A program made the translations under genes and the position numbers. From Mya arenaria (lineage: Eukaryota; Mollusca; Bivalvia; Myida; Myidae), in NCBI RefSeq assembly GCF_026914265.1, contig NC_069135.1, positions 2,621,001-2,685,000 on the forward strand: a stretch of DNA of 64,000 nucleotides, given 5' to 3'. The notes below the pieces were generated by a model. It had not been told where the DNA came from. It ran no database searches and worked only from the letters and a program-made list of their open reading frames with translations. Below, in pieces: positions 25,201 to 35,915 of the stretch (position 1 is its first letter; each line of letters begins with the position of its first letter).

Positions 25201-28200
25201 CTCATTGGCATTAAGCATTGTTCTTATTGGCATAAATCATTGTCCTCCTTGGCATAAAGCATTGTTCTCATTGGCATTTATCATTGACCTCATTGGCATT
25301 AATAATTGATCTCGATGACAACATTCATTGTCCTATTTGGCACAAATCATTGTTCTCGGTACGATTTTTAACGGGTTTTGATTATTCTATCCCAGGACAC
25401 GGACGAGGCTGTACAGACGCTGCCGTATTGGCCGTCCTCCCTTAGCAGCACGCGTTCAGAGTTCGACTCTAGTGAGACCTTTCTCAAGACGCTCAACAGG
25501 CACAGGTAAACAGACGACATTTCTGGGACATTCTTATACTTAAGTCATTAGCTTAACATTCTGTCATGGCGGAAAAGTAGCAGGTACAAAGTCCCCGGCT
25601 CGTGTGAGACCTTCCTCAAGGTCCACAACAGGCATATGTAAAGACATAAAAAGCGACAGCAAACGGTTTCTTTGATAATTGCACACATGTCTTTGGCCGA
25701 GATCGATGCCCGAAAAAATGAGAATGCTCTGATTAATGGGTATGAGCGTTACGGATCCAAGCTATGTTACCGTAACACCATTCGCATTACTTTTAAACGT
25801 ACGAAAGTTCTTTGGCATATCTTGGACTATATGACATAGCGATTTTTCAAATTTCAAGAACTGGACAAGCCGCTGTTAGTCGACCTCGACAATGTTTCCC
25901 TACACATAATTCTCACTGAACATCCCCAAACAGAGACTGATCATTTCAAGCTATCGTTTGTGCCTCCAAATAATTAATTTTTATGGACATATTCAAGACA
26001 ATAAAACGTAATAAAACAAATTACAAAATCATCGATTTTATATTACGTGATACACCAGTCACGGAACCATAAAGGGCTTAAGTCATGATTGCTGTCCCTA
26101 CCGCAGGTACGAGCTGGACACGCTGCAGGTGACGTTCCACGACGAGCTAATGACGTACTCCGAGTGGATTGAGGTCTTCATCAAGTGGTTCTACAAGTCC
26201 ATTACGGAGGCTAGGGCCGAAAAGGCGAGTATCGATACACATACAGAACTATAGCTAAAGCACACATACACAAGTATACATGCCGAACTACCGTATTTAA
26301 TATCACTCATACAGACGTACACATGTCAAACTACAGTTATATCACACAACACACACAAGCAAGTACATATGCCTTATAACAGGATGTGTTAAAAGTATTC
26401 ATATAATAAACAAAGGTTAGTACATGTATATTAAACGACAACTCTATATTTCCGCAGGTGTGGAAGGCGTTTGTGGCGTACCAGGAGCTGCTGGTGGCCT
26501 CCGAGTACCTGGGACGGGAACGGGCCATGGGTGTCATCTTCTATACCCTCGGGGAGTTCCCCACCAGGGAGGAGTACCTCTACTTCGTGGAAAGTCAGGT
26601 ACACCAGATGATTGTGACGAAATAATGATGAGTATAGTCATGATGTTTTGTTGTGGTATTCTCTGCTGTGAATGTCATGACGATCGTCACTATTAAATGA
26701 CATTAGCCTGTTAATGACCACTGCCAGCGTCATCACGGTCAGTCCCTTTGTGAGACAATTATTATAAAGTTGTATAATTATCATGTGGAAATGATAGTAC
26801 AAATTAAGATTTTCGAGAAATCACGTTAACGGAGAGGACACACTACGTCATTGCGTAGCTATGGTTGTTTTCGTCAATTTTCAGGACACATCTAATGCCT
26901 CATTTGCGGCTGCGCGGCAATATTCCCAAATCGCCAAGGAGATATATGACGCGAAAATCAAAGACAACCCGGAAATTATGCAGACAATCAAGAACAAGCG
27001 CGCGGAGATCCGCTCGCGCAACACCGGGGCAGACGACAACACGGTCGGGTCCCTGGACGAGGCCAAGTACTGGTTCGAAAACATGACATATTTCCAGGTA
27101 AACATGACGCTAGATGTGTCGCCAAATGCTTTACTTATCATGAACAGTTCAAATGGTCTGAAACATATATGGCCAGTTATTACCCTGCGTAGCTACACTA
27201 CGTTAATTAACAATCTCTTTGACTATTACCTTACAACAAGAAATTTGAACAGCGATAAATATCAACAGAATTAAAAATTATTCAGCAATCCGATTTGCTA
27301 CCGTACAGGATATAATCAAAGAAGCCCAGGTGTCACTAGCCCTGACTATCGATGGACTGCTGGAGGCCCGACAGAAGACGGACCTGACCAACATCATCAT
27401 CATCTGCATCATCTTCTCAGCTGTGCTCATCCTGTGTCCCATCATCATCTACGCCGTCTACAGCCTCACAGTCGAGATCCAGAGGTGCTCTATTCACATC
27501 GCTGACAGGTAGGATGGTGGAATTATCTTCGTTAACATCTTCACTTATGGCAGATCTTCAATGAAAATGTCAGATTCCTAGGAATTACACATATAAAATG
27601 ATGCATGTCCAGTTGATGCTAACCTGCCTTCTCCTCTCCAGAACAAAAGCGCTATCGAAGGAGAAGAAACGGACGGACACGCTGCTGTATCAGATGTTGC
27701 CTAAGCAGGTTGCGGAGCAGCTGAAGCAGAACCAGGAAGTAACGACAGAGGAGTTTGTGCACGCCACCATCATGTTCTCCGACATCGTGGGCTTCACACA
27801 GATCTCCTCACGCAGCTCCCCACTACAGGTAGGTGCCGCTATCGTCAGTTACGGGTAGTGGAAGGTGGCACGCTATCGTCAGTTACGGTTAGGGCACAGA
27901 CATACATTTGTCTTTCTCTTGATTCACGAAAAAAAATATTCCGAAAAGAGTACCTTACCAATTTCGGTTGTTGCACAATATCAATTAATCTTACCGCTTA
28001 ACTTTCTGATTCAAAACGTATTGTATTAAAAGGCTTAACATGCCGTTAATCAAGATGTTGTTTATCTTGTTTAATTGGTCAAATTAGAAACTACTTAATT
28101 GTAGGTGTTGGGATGGCAGACTATTTTATGAAATAGGGCTTTATGCAGTACAAAATTATAGCAATAATTTCCTGAAACTTTTCTTTATTATGACTGCCGG

Positions 28201-31200
28201 CGCCACAGTGTTTGCTTCTGTACCATTATCCGTCGAATACATGCTTATATCTATTCTTGCAGATTGTGGAGATGTTAAACATGATCTACTCGTGCCTAGA
28301 TGACCGGATAGAGATGTATGACGTCTACAAGGTGGAGACTATCGGGGACGCCTATCTCGTTGTCTCTGGTATGGCACTGTGTAACTTGAGGGTGTTCAAC
28401 GGTCAATCTAGTAACATAATTATGTACTTCATATGGTCATTCTGGAGTCATATATTGCAACAGGGTGTATTACGGGGTATTCTAGTAAATATTTTACATT
28501 ATTAGTCATGAAGAAAGAACTGTGTCAGTAATTATCAAAAAGTTCGGTAGATCGTTAATCAAATTAAACAAATATACTCTTTTAAATCTTTCTCTTGGTA
28601 CAGAATTGATGTTCCGTGTGCGTTGTTGTCTCTTAAATTTTCTGTTTCGTCTTCGTCACAGTGCGATATGTGCGTGTCCTCATTGGTAAATGGCATCTTG
28701 TTTATCGGAATATTACATTAGAATAAATGTTTGCGATACATAACAAGTGCCAGTCTTCCCCAGGTGTGCCCAACCCAAACGGGAAGCTGCATGCGTCCGA
28801 GATCGCCTCTCTGTCCATCGACATCCTGGAGCACGTGCACCGTATGGAGATTCCCCACATACCCGGAACATACGTCAAGCTTCGTATTGGCTGTCACAGT
28901 GGTACGTAGATTACAGGGATTAGTTCTGTTCCTTCATTTGTTCATTCTGAGTTTATTGTTAATTACAGTTTGTTAAATGGCCTGGTTACCACTTGACCAT
29001 ATATATGGTTACTTTTCGAGCACTGTTTTTGTTAATTAATGAAAATATGTCCCGCCCCGACCTTACTAAGAAGTTTTCATTTGAAAAAAAGGCTGATTTC
29101 TTTTTCAAGTTGTTTGATGCCTATATTAATCCACCTGTATCCCAACCCTAAACGTATCTCTGGACCAGGTTCCGTGGTAGCTGGTGTGGTGGGAACCAAG
29201 ATGCCGCACTACTGCGTGTTCGGGGAAGCCGTCAACGTCGCCTCGAAAATGGAGGCACTCGGCAAACGTACGTACCTGAATATACACCGGTGAAATTCTA
29301 ACTAATACCGTGGTATATTGCATCCTTTATCTATTGATTATTTTCCATCTGCTTTGACAGAACTCTGAAATAGGATATTTTCGCCGTTATGATGTTGCAT
29401 TTCTACGTGACAAAAATAACATACTTTGATACAAAAATACATATCTATCAATAAGTATTGACAGTTCAAATTAACCTGATTTGTATTTGTAATTTTATTT
29501 ATTAAGGATAACTTTAAAATGATACTTATATTGAGAACTTTGGATGATTTTCCAGAATTAATAGTTTTAATAAAAAAAAAAGATTCCCAACACAATAAAT
29601 GAAGAATGTTTATCATTTTGAATTTAGAATAATAAAAGGGAAGTATCAGTCTGTCAGACTACCGGTAAAATCAACAGTTTACATAAATCCGAAAGATAAC
29701 AAATACACAATTGGATATAGATCATGAACTAACCGAACATGGCTGCTCAATATACTGTGAACATGGCGTTTGCGGTTTTTTTTTATAATAAATTTGAAGA
29801 TATTGATTAGCCCGGTGCATATATGCACCTATTATCAGTATCATTGGTAAGCCCTGTGCATATATATCCCATGGTATAGCTGATGAGACCCATATATATC
29901 CCACGGCATGGCTAATAAGTGTATATACCCCTTATTATCATTGGTAAGCCCCATGCATATATATCCCATGGAATGTATATATACCATGGTATGACTCTGA
30001 ACACGCCCCGTTCATATATTTCATGGTAGGACTAATGATACCCGTTTATACATCCCATGTTATGGCTGTTTATCCCCGTTAAAGTATTGCATTTGATGGC
30101 TGATAAGCACTGTATATATGAACCATGTTATGATTTCAGCGAGTAAGATCCACCTGAGCGACACGACGGCCAACATCCTTACCGAGCTGGGAGGCTTCGT
30201 CGTCCAGGAGCGGGAAGACTTTGCCGAAAAGGTAATTTTCTCTGTGGGATCCGTCGGTCAGCACAGTTCCTCCGTAGGATCCGTGTGATGTTTTTTTGTG
30301 TGGGTCCGTCTGTAGTGTCATGCTGTGGAATACATTTAAAATGTTCCTCTTTGGAGACCTTCTGTTTGCGAAGAAAAAGGGAGAGTGGTCCTATAAGCCA
30401 TTGCGTATGTGAACAAATATAAATTTGAGTGTTTCGGCAATTAAATTAGTTGATTATCATAAACAAGTTGATGCTTGATTTCTTTAAAGTATTTCCTGTT
30501 TGTCCAAACAGGGTGACCACGACCTGATGATGGCGTTTAAGGGCATCGTGCGAACGTTCTGGCTGGTGAGCAAGGAGGGGTTCGCTCCCTTGGATTTGGA
30601 CTACTTGGCCATGGAGACCGACATTACCAGCAAGCCTGTGTATGAAAGAGTTGATTGGCATCAAATGTATACGATGCACATGCATGCCTGTGTCTTTCTG
30701 TCCTTAAAGTTCAAAAATGAATTATATAAATACCATGATGAGCTGTGTGTTATTGACCATTTAAATAAAGTAATTTTAAATAATAACAAACAAATATTTA
30801 CTATAAGGACTTGTGTTGTTATTTTACAAAAAAAACTCATGAATTTTTCGGGGTTCCATGGAGGTAAAAATCATTATTTTTTCAGATTGATATCTATGTT
30901 AAAACAAATATCATTTCCGTTTTCTTACTTAAATCCACAATTGGTTTATTTCATGAATTTCTGTGAACGTTAACTGTATAATGTTTGAATTATTATTACT
31001 TTTTAACAGAAAAAATATGAAGAAATAAATATGAGTTATGGACCTGCAGAAACATATACGCTGCGTGGGCAGTCATTTCGTAGTCATGTAACCACGGACA
31101 TAATATAGTCCATTGGCCTATAAAGTAAAACCTCAAGGGAAGGAAACTGGTGCTTGCATATTAATGAATTACTCTTAAATTAAATATAATAGAACCTTTA

Positions 31201-31459
31201 TAAGTTTTGTATGATAAAAGCTTGAAAAGAATAAACCAAATGAGCGGCAAAACCGTTATCGTCTAGGTGACAGGTGGACAAAGTGGCACTGGCGATGTCA
31301 TAGTGATTGATGACTGATAAGAAAGTGGTTTAAAATTGGGTGTCATAAATAAACTATTAATTGATTTTTCTCTCACATGTTCGCTTCTCAACTTTCAGAC
31401 CACCCGACTCACCTGTCAACGATCCGAAAGAGGGGGCTGATGACCTGACAATAGCGTGA
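22203..31459 (+). CDS. NIT-domain transmembrane guanylate cyclase
   Basis: Sixteen exons: 22203-22247, 23018-23141, 23770-23932, 24213-24324, 25396-25505, 26107-26224, 26458-26598, 26885-27097, 27309-27508, 27642-27828, 28263-28368, 28764-28901, 29169-29267, 30140-30231, 30512-30639, 31399-31459. They join in phase to 678 residues. Membrane helix 1 is about residues 72-90 ([16 protein letters not shown]). A nitrate/nitrite-sensor-like domain follows ([35 protein letters not shown]), then helix 2 at about 371-395, a signalling helix ([19 protein letters not shown]) and the cyclase domain. Metal Asp are D456 (MFSDIVGFT) and D500 (ETIGDAY); guanine-selecting residues are E496 and C568; N575 is present, but K579 replaces the usual Arg. 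It should make cGMP as a dimer at the membrane. Intron 6 has a GC donor. Related NIT cyclases are known in marine invertebrates; ligand unknown here. Confidence 0.93.
24424..25365. repeat. 22-bp tandem repeat in cyclase intron 4, about 40 copies
   Basis: The unit is CATTGTCCTCATTGGCATAAAT (given here as CATTGTCCTC plus ATTGGCATAAAT), with T/C and A/G variants. It fills almost the whole intron between the exons ending at 24324 and starting at 25396. Confidence 0.92.
25583..25640 (+). pseudogene. Partial decayed copy of cyclase exon 5 end
   Basis: Seventy-odd bases after exon 5, the phrase TGTGAGACCTTCCTCAAGG and then CACAACAGGCATATGTAAAG repeat the exon end (GTGAGACCTTTCTCAAGACG, CTCAACAGGCACAGGTAAAC). 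The donor is changed from AGGTAAA to ATGTAAA. It looks like a short tandem duplication of the exon 3' end and donor. Confidence 0.7.
29800..30135. repeat. Degenerate CCATGG-rich repeat ending at the exon 14 acceptor
   Basis: Units of roughly 35-40 bases contain GCATATATATCCCATGG and then TATGGCTGATAAGCCC. The last unit runs into the splice acceptor (CCATGTTATGATTTCAG). A shorter version of the same repeat precedes the matching acceptor in the paralogue (about 3000-3156), so it predates the gene duplication or was copied with it. Confidence 0.65.
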
Positions 31460-32260
31460 CACGTGTCCACATTCCACGCGCGTCATCTGCCACGTGACAC
31501 GATTTATGCGTTCCTCAGTTTACGCATGATTGAGATTTCTCATCATTACGAAATGCTTTGTTATTTCATTTATTTTCAGTGGCGTAGTTATAACAAGTTA
31601 AACTCGACATTCAACAACTTTTTTGTTGCTTAACGATTTGATTTTAAGAGTTTTATTACACTTCCCCCTTCTGATATACTAGCCCACATTTGGTGTGTTT
31701 TCTTGTCTGTAAAATTCCATGCAAATTGTGGTACTTATTTACGAACAAGACAAATATCTGTAATGGAAGACTAAATGTGTATTCAGTGTACATGTATATA
31801 CATACATTCACAGAAAATGACATGTTGGCCAATGTAATTTGTTATATAACACATAACTTTGAGTCCACACTGTTTGATGATTATTTATTGAATATAAGGA
31901 CACATCACGGACACCGGTACAAGCAATATATATATATGTTATCGATCGAGTGTTTATTTTATTCGGCGTACTTTCATTCTCTATATTGTGCTGTATGTTG
32001 TAGTCTTGTTTTCACAATTTTGAAGGATAAGAATTGACGTCTCTTGGTATTGTCAAAGGTTTTGCCAAGAAAAGCTGTTTTACCATGGACTTCAATTTAA
32101 GGGCGTCAAGTTAGGGCCTTTAGGTTTCGTTTGCAGTTTTTCATTCGAATAATTATAATTACGATATTGCATGCTTGTACATTCGTGTATATTATCTGTT
32201 ATTGCGATATGCACAGAGCGTGGTGTTTGTTATTAGTTCTTAGTGATGAATAAAGAAGTT
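31460..32260 (+). other. 3' UTR of the NIT cyclase with AATAAA at 32249-32254
   Basis: The region after the stop shares ordered matches with 3953-4620 downstream of the paralogue. AATAAA at 32249-32254 lies just after the last shared block and is the likely polyadenylation signal. The extent of the UTR is inferred. Confidence 0.5.
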
Positions 32261-34440
32261 ATTTGTGTTTCCTTCACAAGGGGTAGTTGTTTGTGTTTCC
32301 ATCACACGAAGTAGTTGTTGGTGTTTTTAAAGGTCTGCCCGCGAACATTGGCAATAGTGATAGAAAAAAATAAACACAGCCGAGAGACGCTGTACCAACA
32401 GTATAGCTGATAGTGCAACGCGTACTCTACCAAACACCAATTTTAACCTTTCATAACTAGATAATACGGTATGTATAGAAGAATAATGGAGACAATGTCA
32501 GTGATTTACTTTAGATTTAAAAAAAATGTTATAATAATGTGGTCAAGTTATCAGTAATACGAGTGATCAAGATTCAAAGACGAAAACAAAGAAATATAAA
32601 GCAAATACTCGCATGCGCAGACAAGTAGGAGTTACAACAAAATTAATACAGTAGCTGTAATAAAGAAAAGTATAAACTAGATCTGGGACCAAGAACAATA
32701 CTACTCCATGATTAGATCACTTACAAATAACTTGAAAACTTTAGAATCCTTAATTAACAAAATCATTAATAAAAATCGCTGTATTTTCTTACAGTATCTG
32801 GGTTTCTTACATTTTGAAATTTCTCTAGACTTCAGGATAATAGGTCTTATGAAAACCCGACTATGTCTTGTTGTTGTCAAGTTACTGAATATTAATCACA
32901 GATGAGTAAATAGTGCATTTCACCACAAATATCATTTAAAGACAAAGAATACCTTCTATTGGTAGATGGTACACAATTACATTTGTGATTGCTAGCACGA
33001 ATATTTCGTACTCGATTCGCGTCTGTTGACATGTGCGATCTATACCATTGTCTGGAAAACGAGATTTTGACAATATATTTATTAAGGTACCTAAAAATTT
33101 CACATCGAAATTAAAGAAACCAGTTTAACCGTAGATGGTTTATTAAATTGTCCGGAGCATGGTTGTTGGAATTGACCCGCAAAAGTTACATATTATATAT
33201 CTGTATTTCCATGAACAATATAAACATGGTATCCAGTGTTTAAAAGAAGAGGAGATATGGTGATAAATTGATAATTAAAGAAGATAGAAGAGGAGAGAAG
33301 TCTTAATATTAACTTTAAGCATTCTCTTCAATCCTTTTCCTGTTAACTTGTAGTATGTTAATGTATTAACAATATATTAGTAGAGTATGTTCAAACAAAA
33401 GAGATAATACAGACATGTTGAACTATTTTACATAAAATATCAAAACATTTAAACTGATTTGGCAGTCCGAAGAGGAGAGAAGTCTTAATATTAACTTAAA
33501 GCATTCTCGTCTATCCTTTTCCATGTTAACTTACATAAAATATCAAAACATTTAAACTGATTTTGGCAGTCCGGAAAGCTTTGGAATCAGAAACAACCTA
33601 AAGACAAGGAAATTGCCAAAGGACAGTCTATTGGGGAAAAAATGTACTTATCATTACGTTAATGTGGCCACGACACTTCACTTTTAAAGGGAAGTAACTA
33701 TATAGATATTTAATATCAATTTAGTCGCGTTTTATCTTTCTTGGTAAATGAGGAAAACATAAGGGAAGTAACTCGTCTGTCCATGTTTGGGTGCATGGGA
33801 AGTAATGAATTTAACACCACAATTGAACCCTGTGGGCGCCCCCTGATCACTGTTATTGTTATATTTCCTTTTCGTATTCAATGCAAAAAACAAATCAATT
33901 AAAAGCCATGGAAGTGTGTTTTGAAAATCCTTTATTACTGTACCTACTTGAGATACTGTGTTATAATGATGGAAATGGAAGAATATATAAAATCTCTAGC
34001 GTTTGACAATCAGAGAATGTATAGTTACTGTACAGTAACGTTAATTGTTTTTCTACTTATCTTCTTTTCTCCTTTGAAACAGGGCACAAATTCATTTATA
34101 TATAGGGTATTTGAATCTGATCTACAAGCATAATTTAGCGAGAATCGATTAGTTTCATTTCACTTCATTTAATGAGTATTTCCACGGACCATTACTTCTT
34201 GATTGTTTATGTTTGCCATATAAATACCATCACTGTAAATGTACTGGTCTATCTTCTTTAACGCAGGCAATCCAGATATTTAATTTGGGTGGACTATTGA
34301 ATCATTTAATGAGAGCGATAATTGAGCAAAGTACTGAATTCTGTTAAATGTCAAGATACGCATGTACTTCTATAGCAGTAACTACGGTATTTTCATGACG
34401 CACAATACACAAATCCCGACCTACAACTTGCGCGTATTTT
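32261..34440. other. Intergenic region between cyclase and BTG
   Basis: AT-rich with no recognised gene. A local tandem duplication is visible: AGAGGAGAGAAGTCTTAATA at about 33290 recurs at about 33472, and ACATAAAATATCAAAACATT at about 33430 recurs at about 33532. GGGAAGTAACT occurs at about 33690 and 33763. Confidence 0.5.
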
Positions 34441-34457
34441 TGTTTACAAGTCATTAT

Positions 34458-34558
34458 CTATTTTTAGTACTCCCAAATATGGAATAATTAATATGTGACG
34501 TTGTCAGAAGTAAACCGCTTTCATTGGTCAATTCATTCAGCGTGACTACCTGACGTAA
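34458..34558 (+). promoter_or_regulatory. Clustered MEF2, CArG, CRE and CCAAT motifs upstream of BTG
   Basis: Within 101 bases lie CTATTTTTAG (34458-34467, fits the MEF2 consensus), CCAAATATGG (34473-34482, a perfect CC(A/T)6GG serum response factor box), TGACGT (34496-34501), ATTGG (34523-34527, inverted CCAAT) and TGACGTAA (34551-34558). This is the usual toolkit of immediate-early promoters and lies 260-360 bases before the BTG start codon. Function is inferred from motifs only. Confidence 0.55.
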
Positions 34559-34816
34559 ATAATATTGATTTGCTAGGAGAGAAGGACGCCATTTTTCGGG
34601 AGACGACGAACAAAGACAGCAGCAATATTTTAGCGAAGAACGGTGGCAAAAGTGATAGAAAAGTGTGAGAGCATTGAGAATCGTATCATACCACTAAATG
34701 CTTGAAACGAAACAAAGAAATTAAAGCTGAATTACAGGAAAAAGTGGTAACATTTCGAGGGACGTGTTTGCCTAAAAAAAAATCGTAAAACGAAAAATTG
34801 AAACTTCTAAATAGGT

Positions 34817-35338
34817 ATGAAGGACGAAATCAAAAGTGCTGTGGACTTTCTTACAAACATCTTACGCTCAAGAGATAATGTAAACGAAAAGCAACGAAAC
34901 GAGTTTAATACAATTTTGAGGAACTTGTTGAGCGCTCGATTCCAGGGACATTGGTTTCCGCAAAATCCCATGAAAGGGAGTGGCTACAGATGTATTCGAT
35001 TGAACCACAATATGGACCCCCTTATTCTCCAAGCTGGAGAAACTTGTGGACTTAATTGTGCATTTTTGGAGTCAACATTCCCACGAGAACTCACCATCTG
35101 GGTGGATCCTAGGGACGTTTCCTTCAGAATCGGTGAGGATGGCAGTGTGGGCATTCTCTTCCAGTCAGAAAACACTTCATCTCAACTAGCAACTAGTGAT
35201 CTCTCCCCCATTCACCATAGCAACAAGAACTTAAGCAGTACCCTTATGTCGTGCAAGGACCAATTCATGAATGCTTTGCCCAGTCTTGCCTCGGAATCCC
35301 TCCACTATAAGCAGTTTGCTGGCTTTGTGTCAAGCTAG
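34817..35338 (+). CDS. BTG1/BTG2-type anti-proliferative protein
   Basis: A single uninterrupted 173-residue frame. An in-frame TAA at 34808-34810 precedes the ATG, so the start is secure. Box A is at residues 45-63 (HWFPQNPMKGSGYRCIRLN) and box B at 91-115 (ELTIWVDPRDVSFRIGEDGS and following). Y57, W95 and D97 correspond to the BTG2 residues that contact the CAF1/CNOT7 deadenylase, so the protein should recruit CCR4-NOT to mRNAs and restrain proliferation. The tail after about residue 120 is serine-rich and not conserved with vertebrate BTG1/2. Vertebrate BTG1 and BTG2 have an intron near the GYRCIRIN segment; here the coding region is intronless, from intron loss or retroposition. BTG1 versus BTG2 cannot be decided. 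Confidence 0.93.
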   Translation: MKDEIKSAVDFLTNILRSRDNVNEKQRNEFNTILRNLLSARFQGHWFPQNPMKGSGYRCIRLNHNMDPLILQAGETCGLNCAFLESTFPRELTIWVDPRDVSFRIGEDGSVGILFQSENTSSQLATSDLSPIHHSNKNLSSTLMSCKDQFMNALPSLASESLHYKQFAGFVSS

Positions 35339-35915
35339 CCTGTTTCCAGGGATGACTTCTAACTCTCAATTCAGGGCAAAACATTTCTCATTGATGTGGA
35401 TTCCGCTCATGCTTTACGGACTATGATATTGCCATTTTTAATAAATTTTAGTCTTAAATCATGTATTATTGTGATTATGTTAGGTTCAGTTGGATGTAGT
35501 GCTGTTGTATTGTGATAAATCCTTACGGGCAATGTGTTAATAGTACATGATTACTTTTACTTGTGACAGCAATTATGTTTTTAATCTTTATTGCCATATG
35601 TGATTCCTACTATGTTTGGAGTTTTACATATTAGCACACAAACCTTACATTTCAACATTTTCTTGGCCTGTTGATGCTCAGGATGACCATTTGTATCATA
35701 TGACTGTGTTTTAATTGATGCGCCAAGCGCATATAGACTTATTGTCTTTCATATAACAATATACCCATCCTGATCTCGACTAGGATTTAGTATTTAATAT
35801 GTATGTATAGAATGATATGTGTATTTGACCAAAGTTTGGGGATCTTTGTATAAAATCTCTTCCGTGGTGCAAATAACAATTATTTTAATATATAAAATGT
35901 GCAAAATAAAGATTA
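35339..35915 (+). other. 3' UTR of BTG with two AATAAA signals
   Basis: AATAAA occurs at 35440-35445 and 35905-35910; the second is followed by an A-rich stretch. Two 3' ends of about 100 and 570 bases are possible. Confidence 0.5.
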
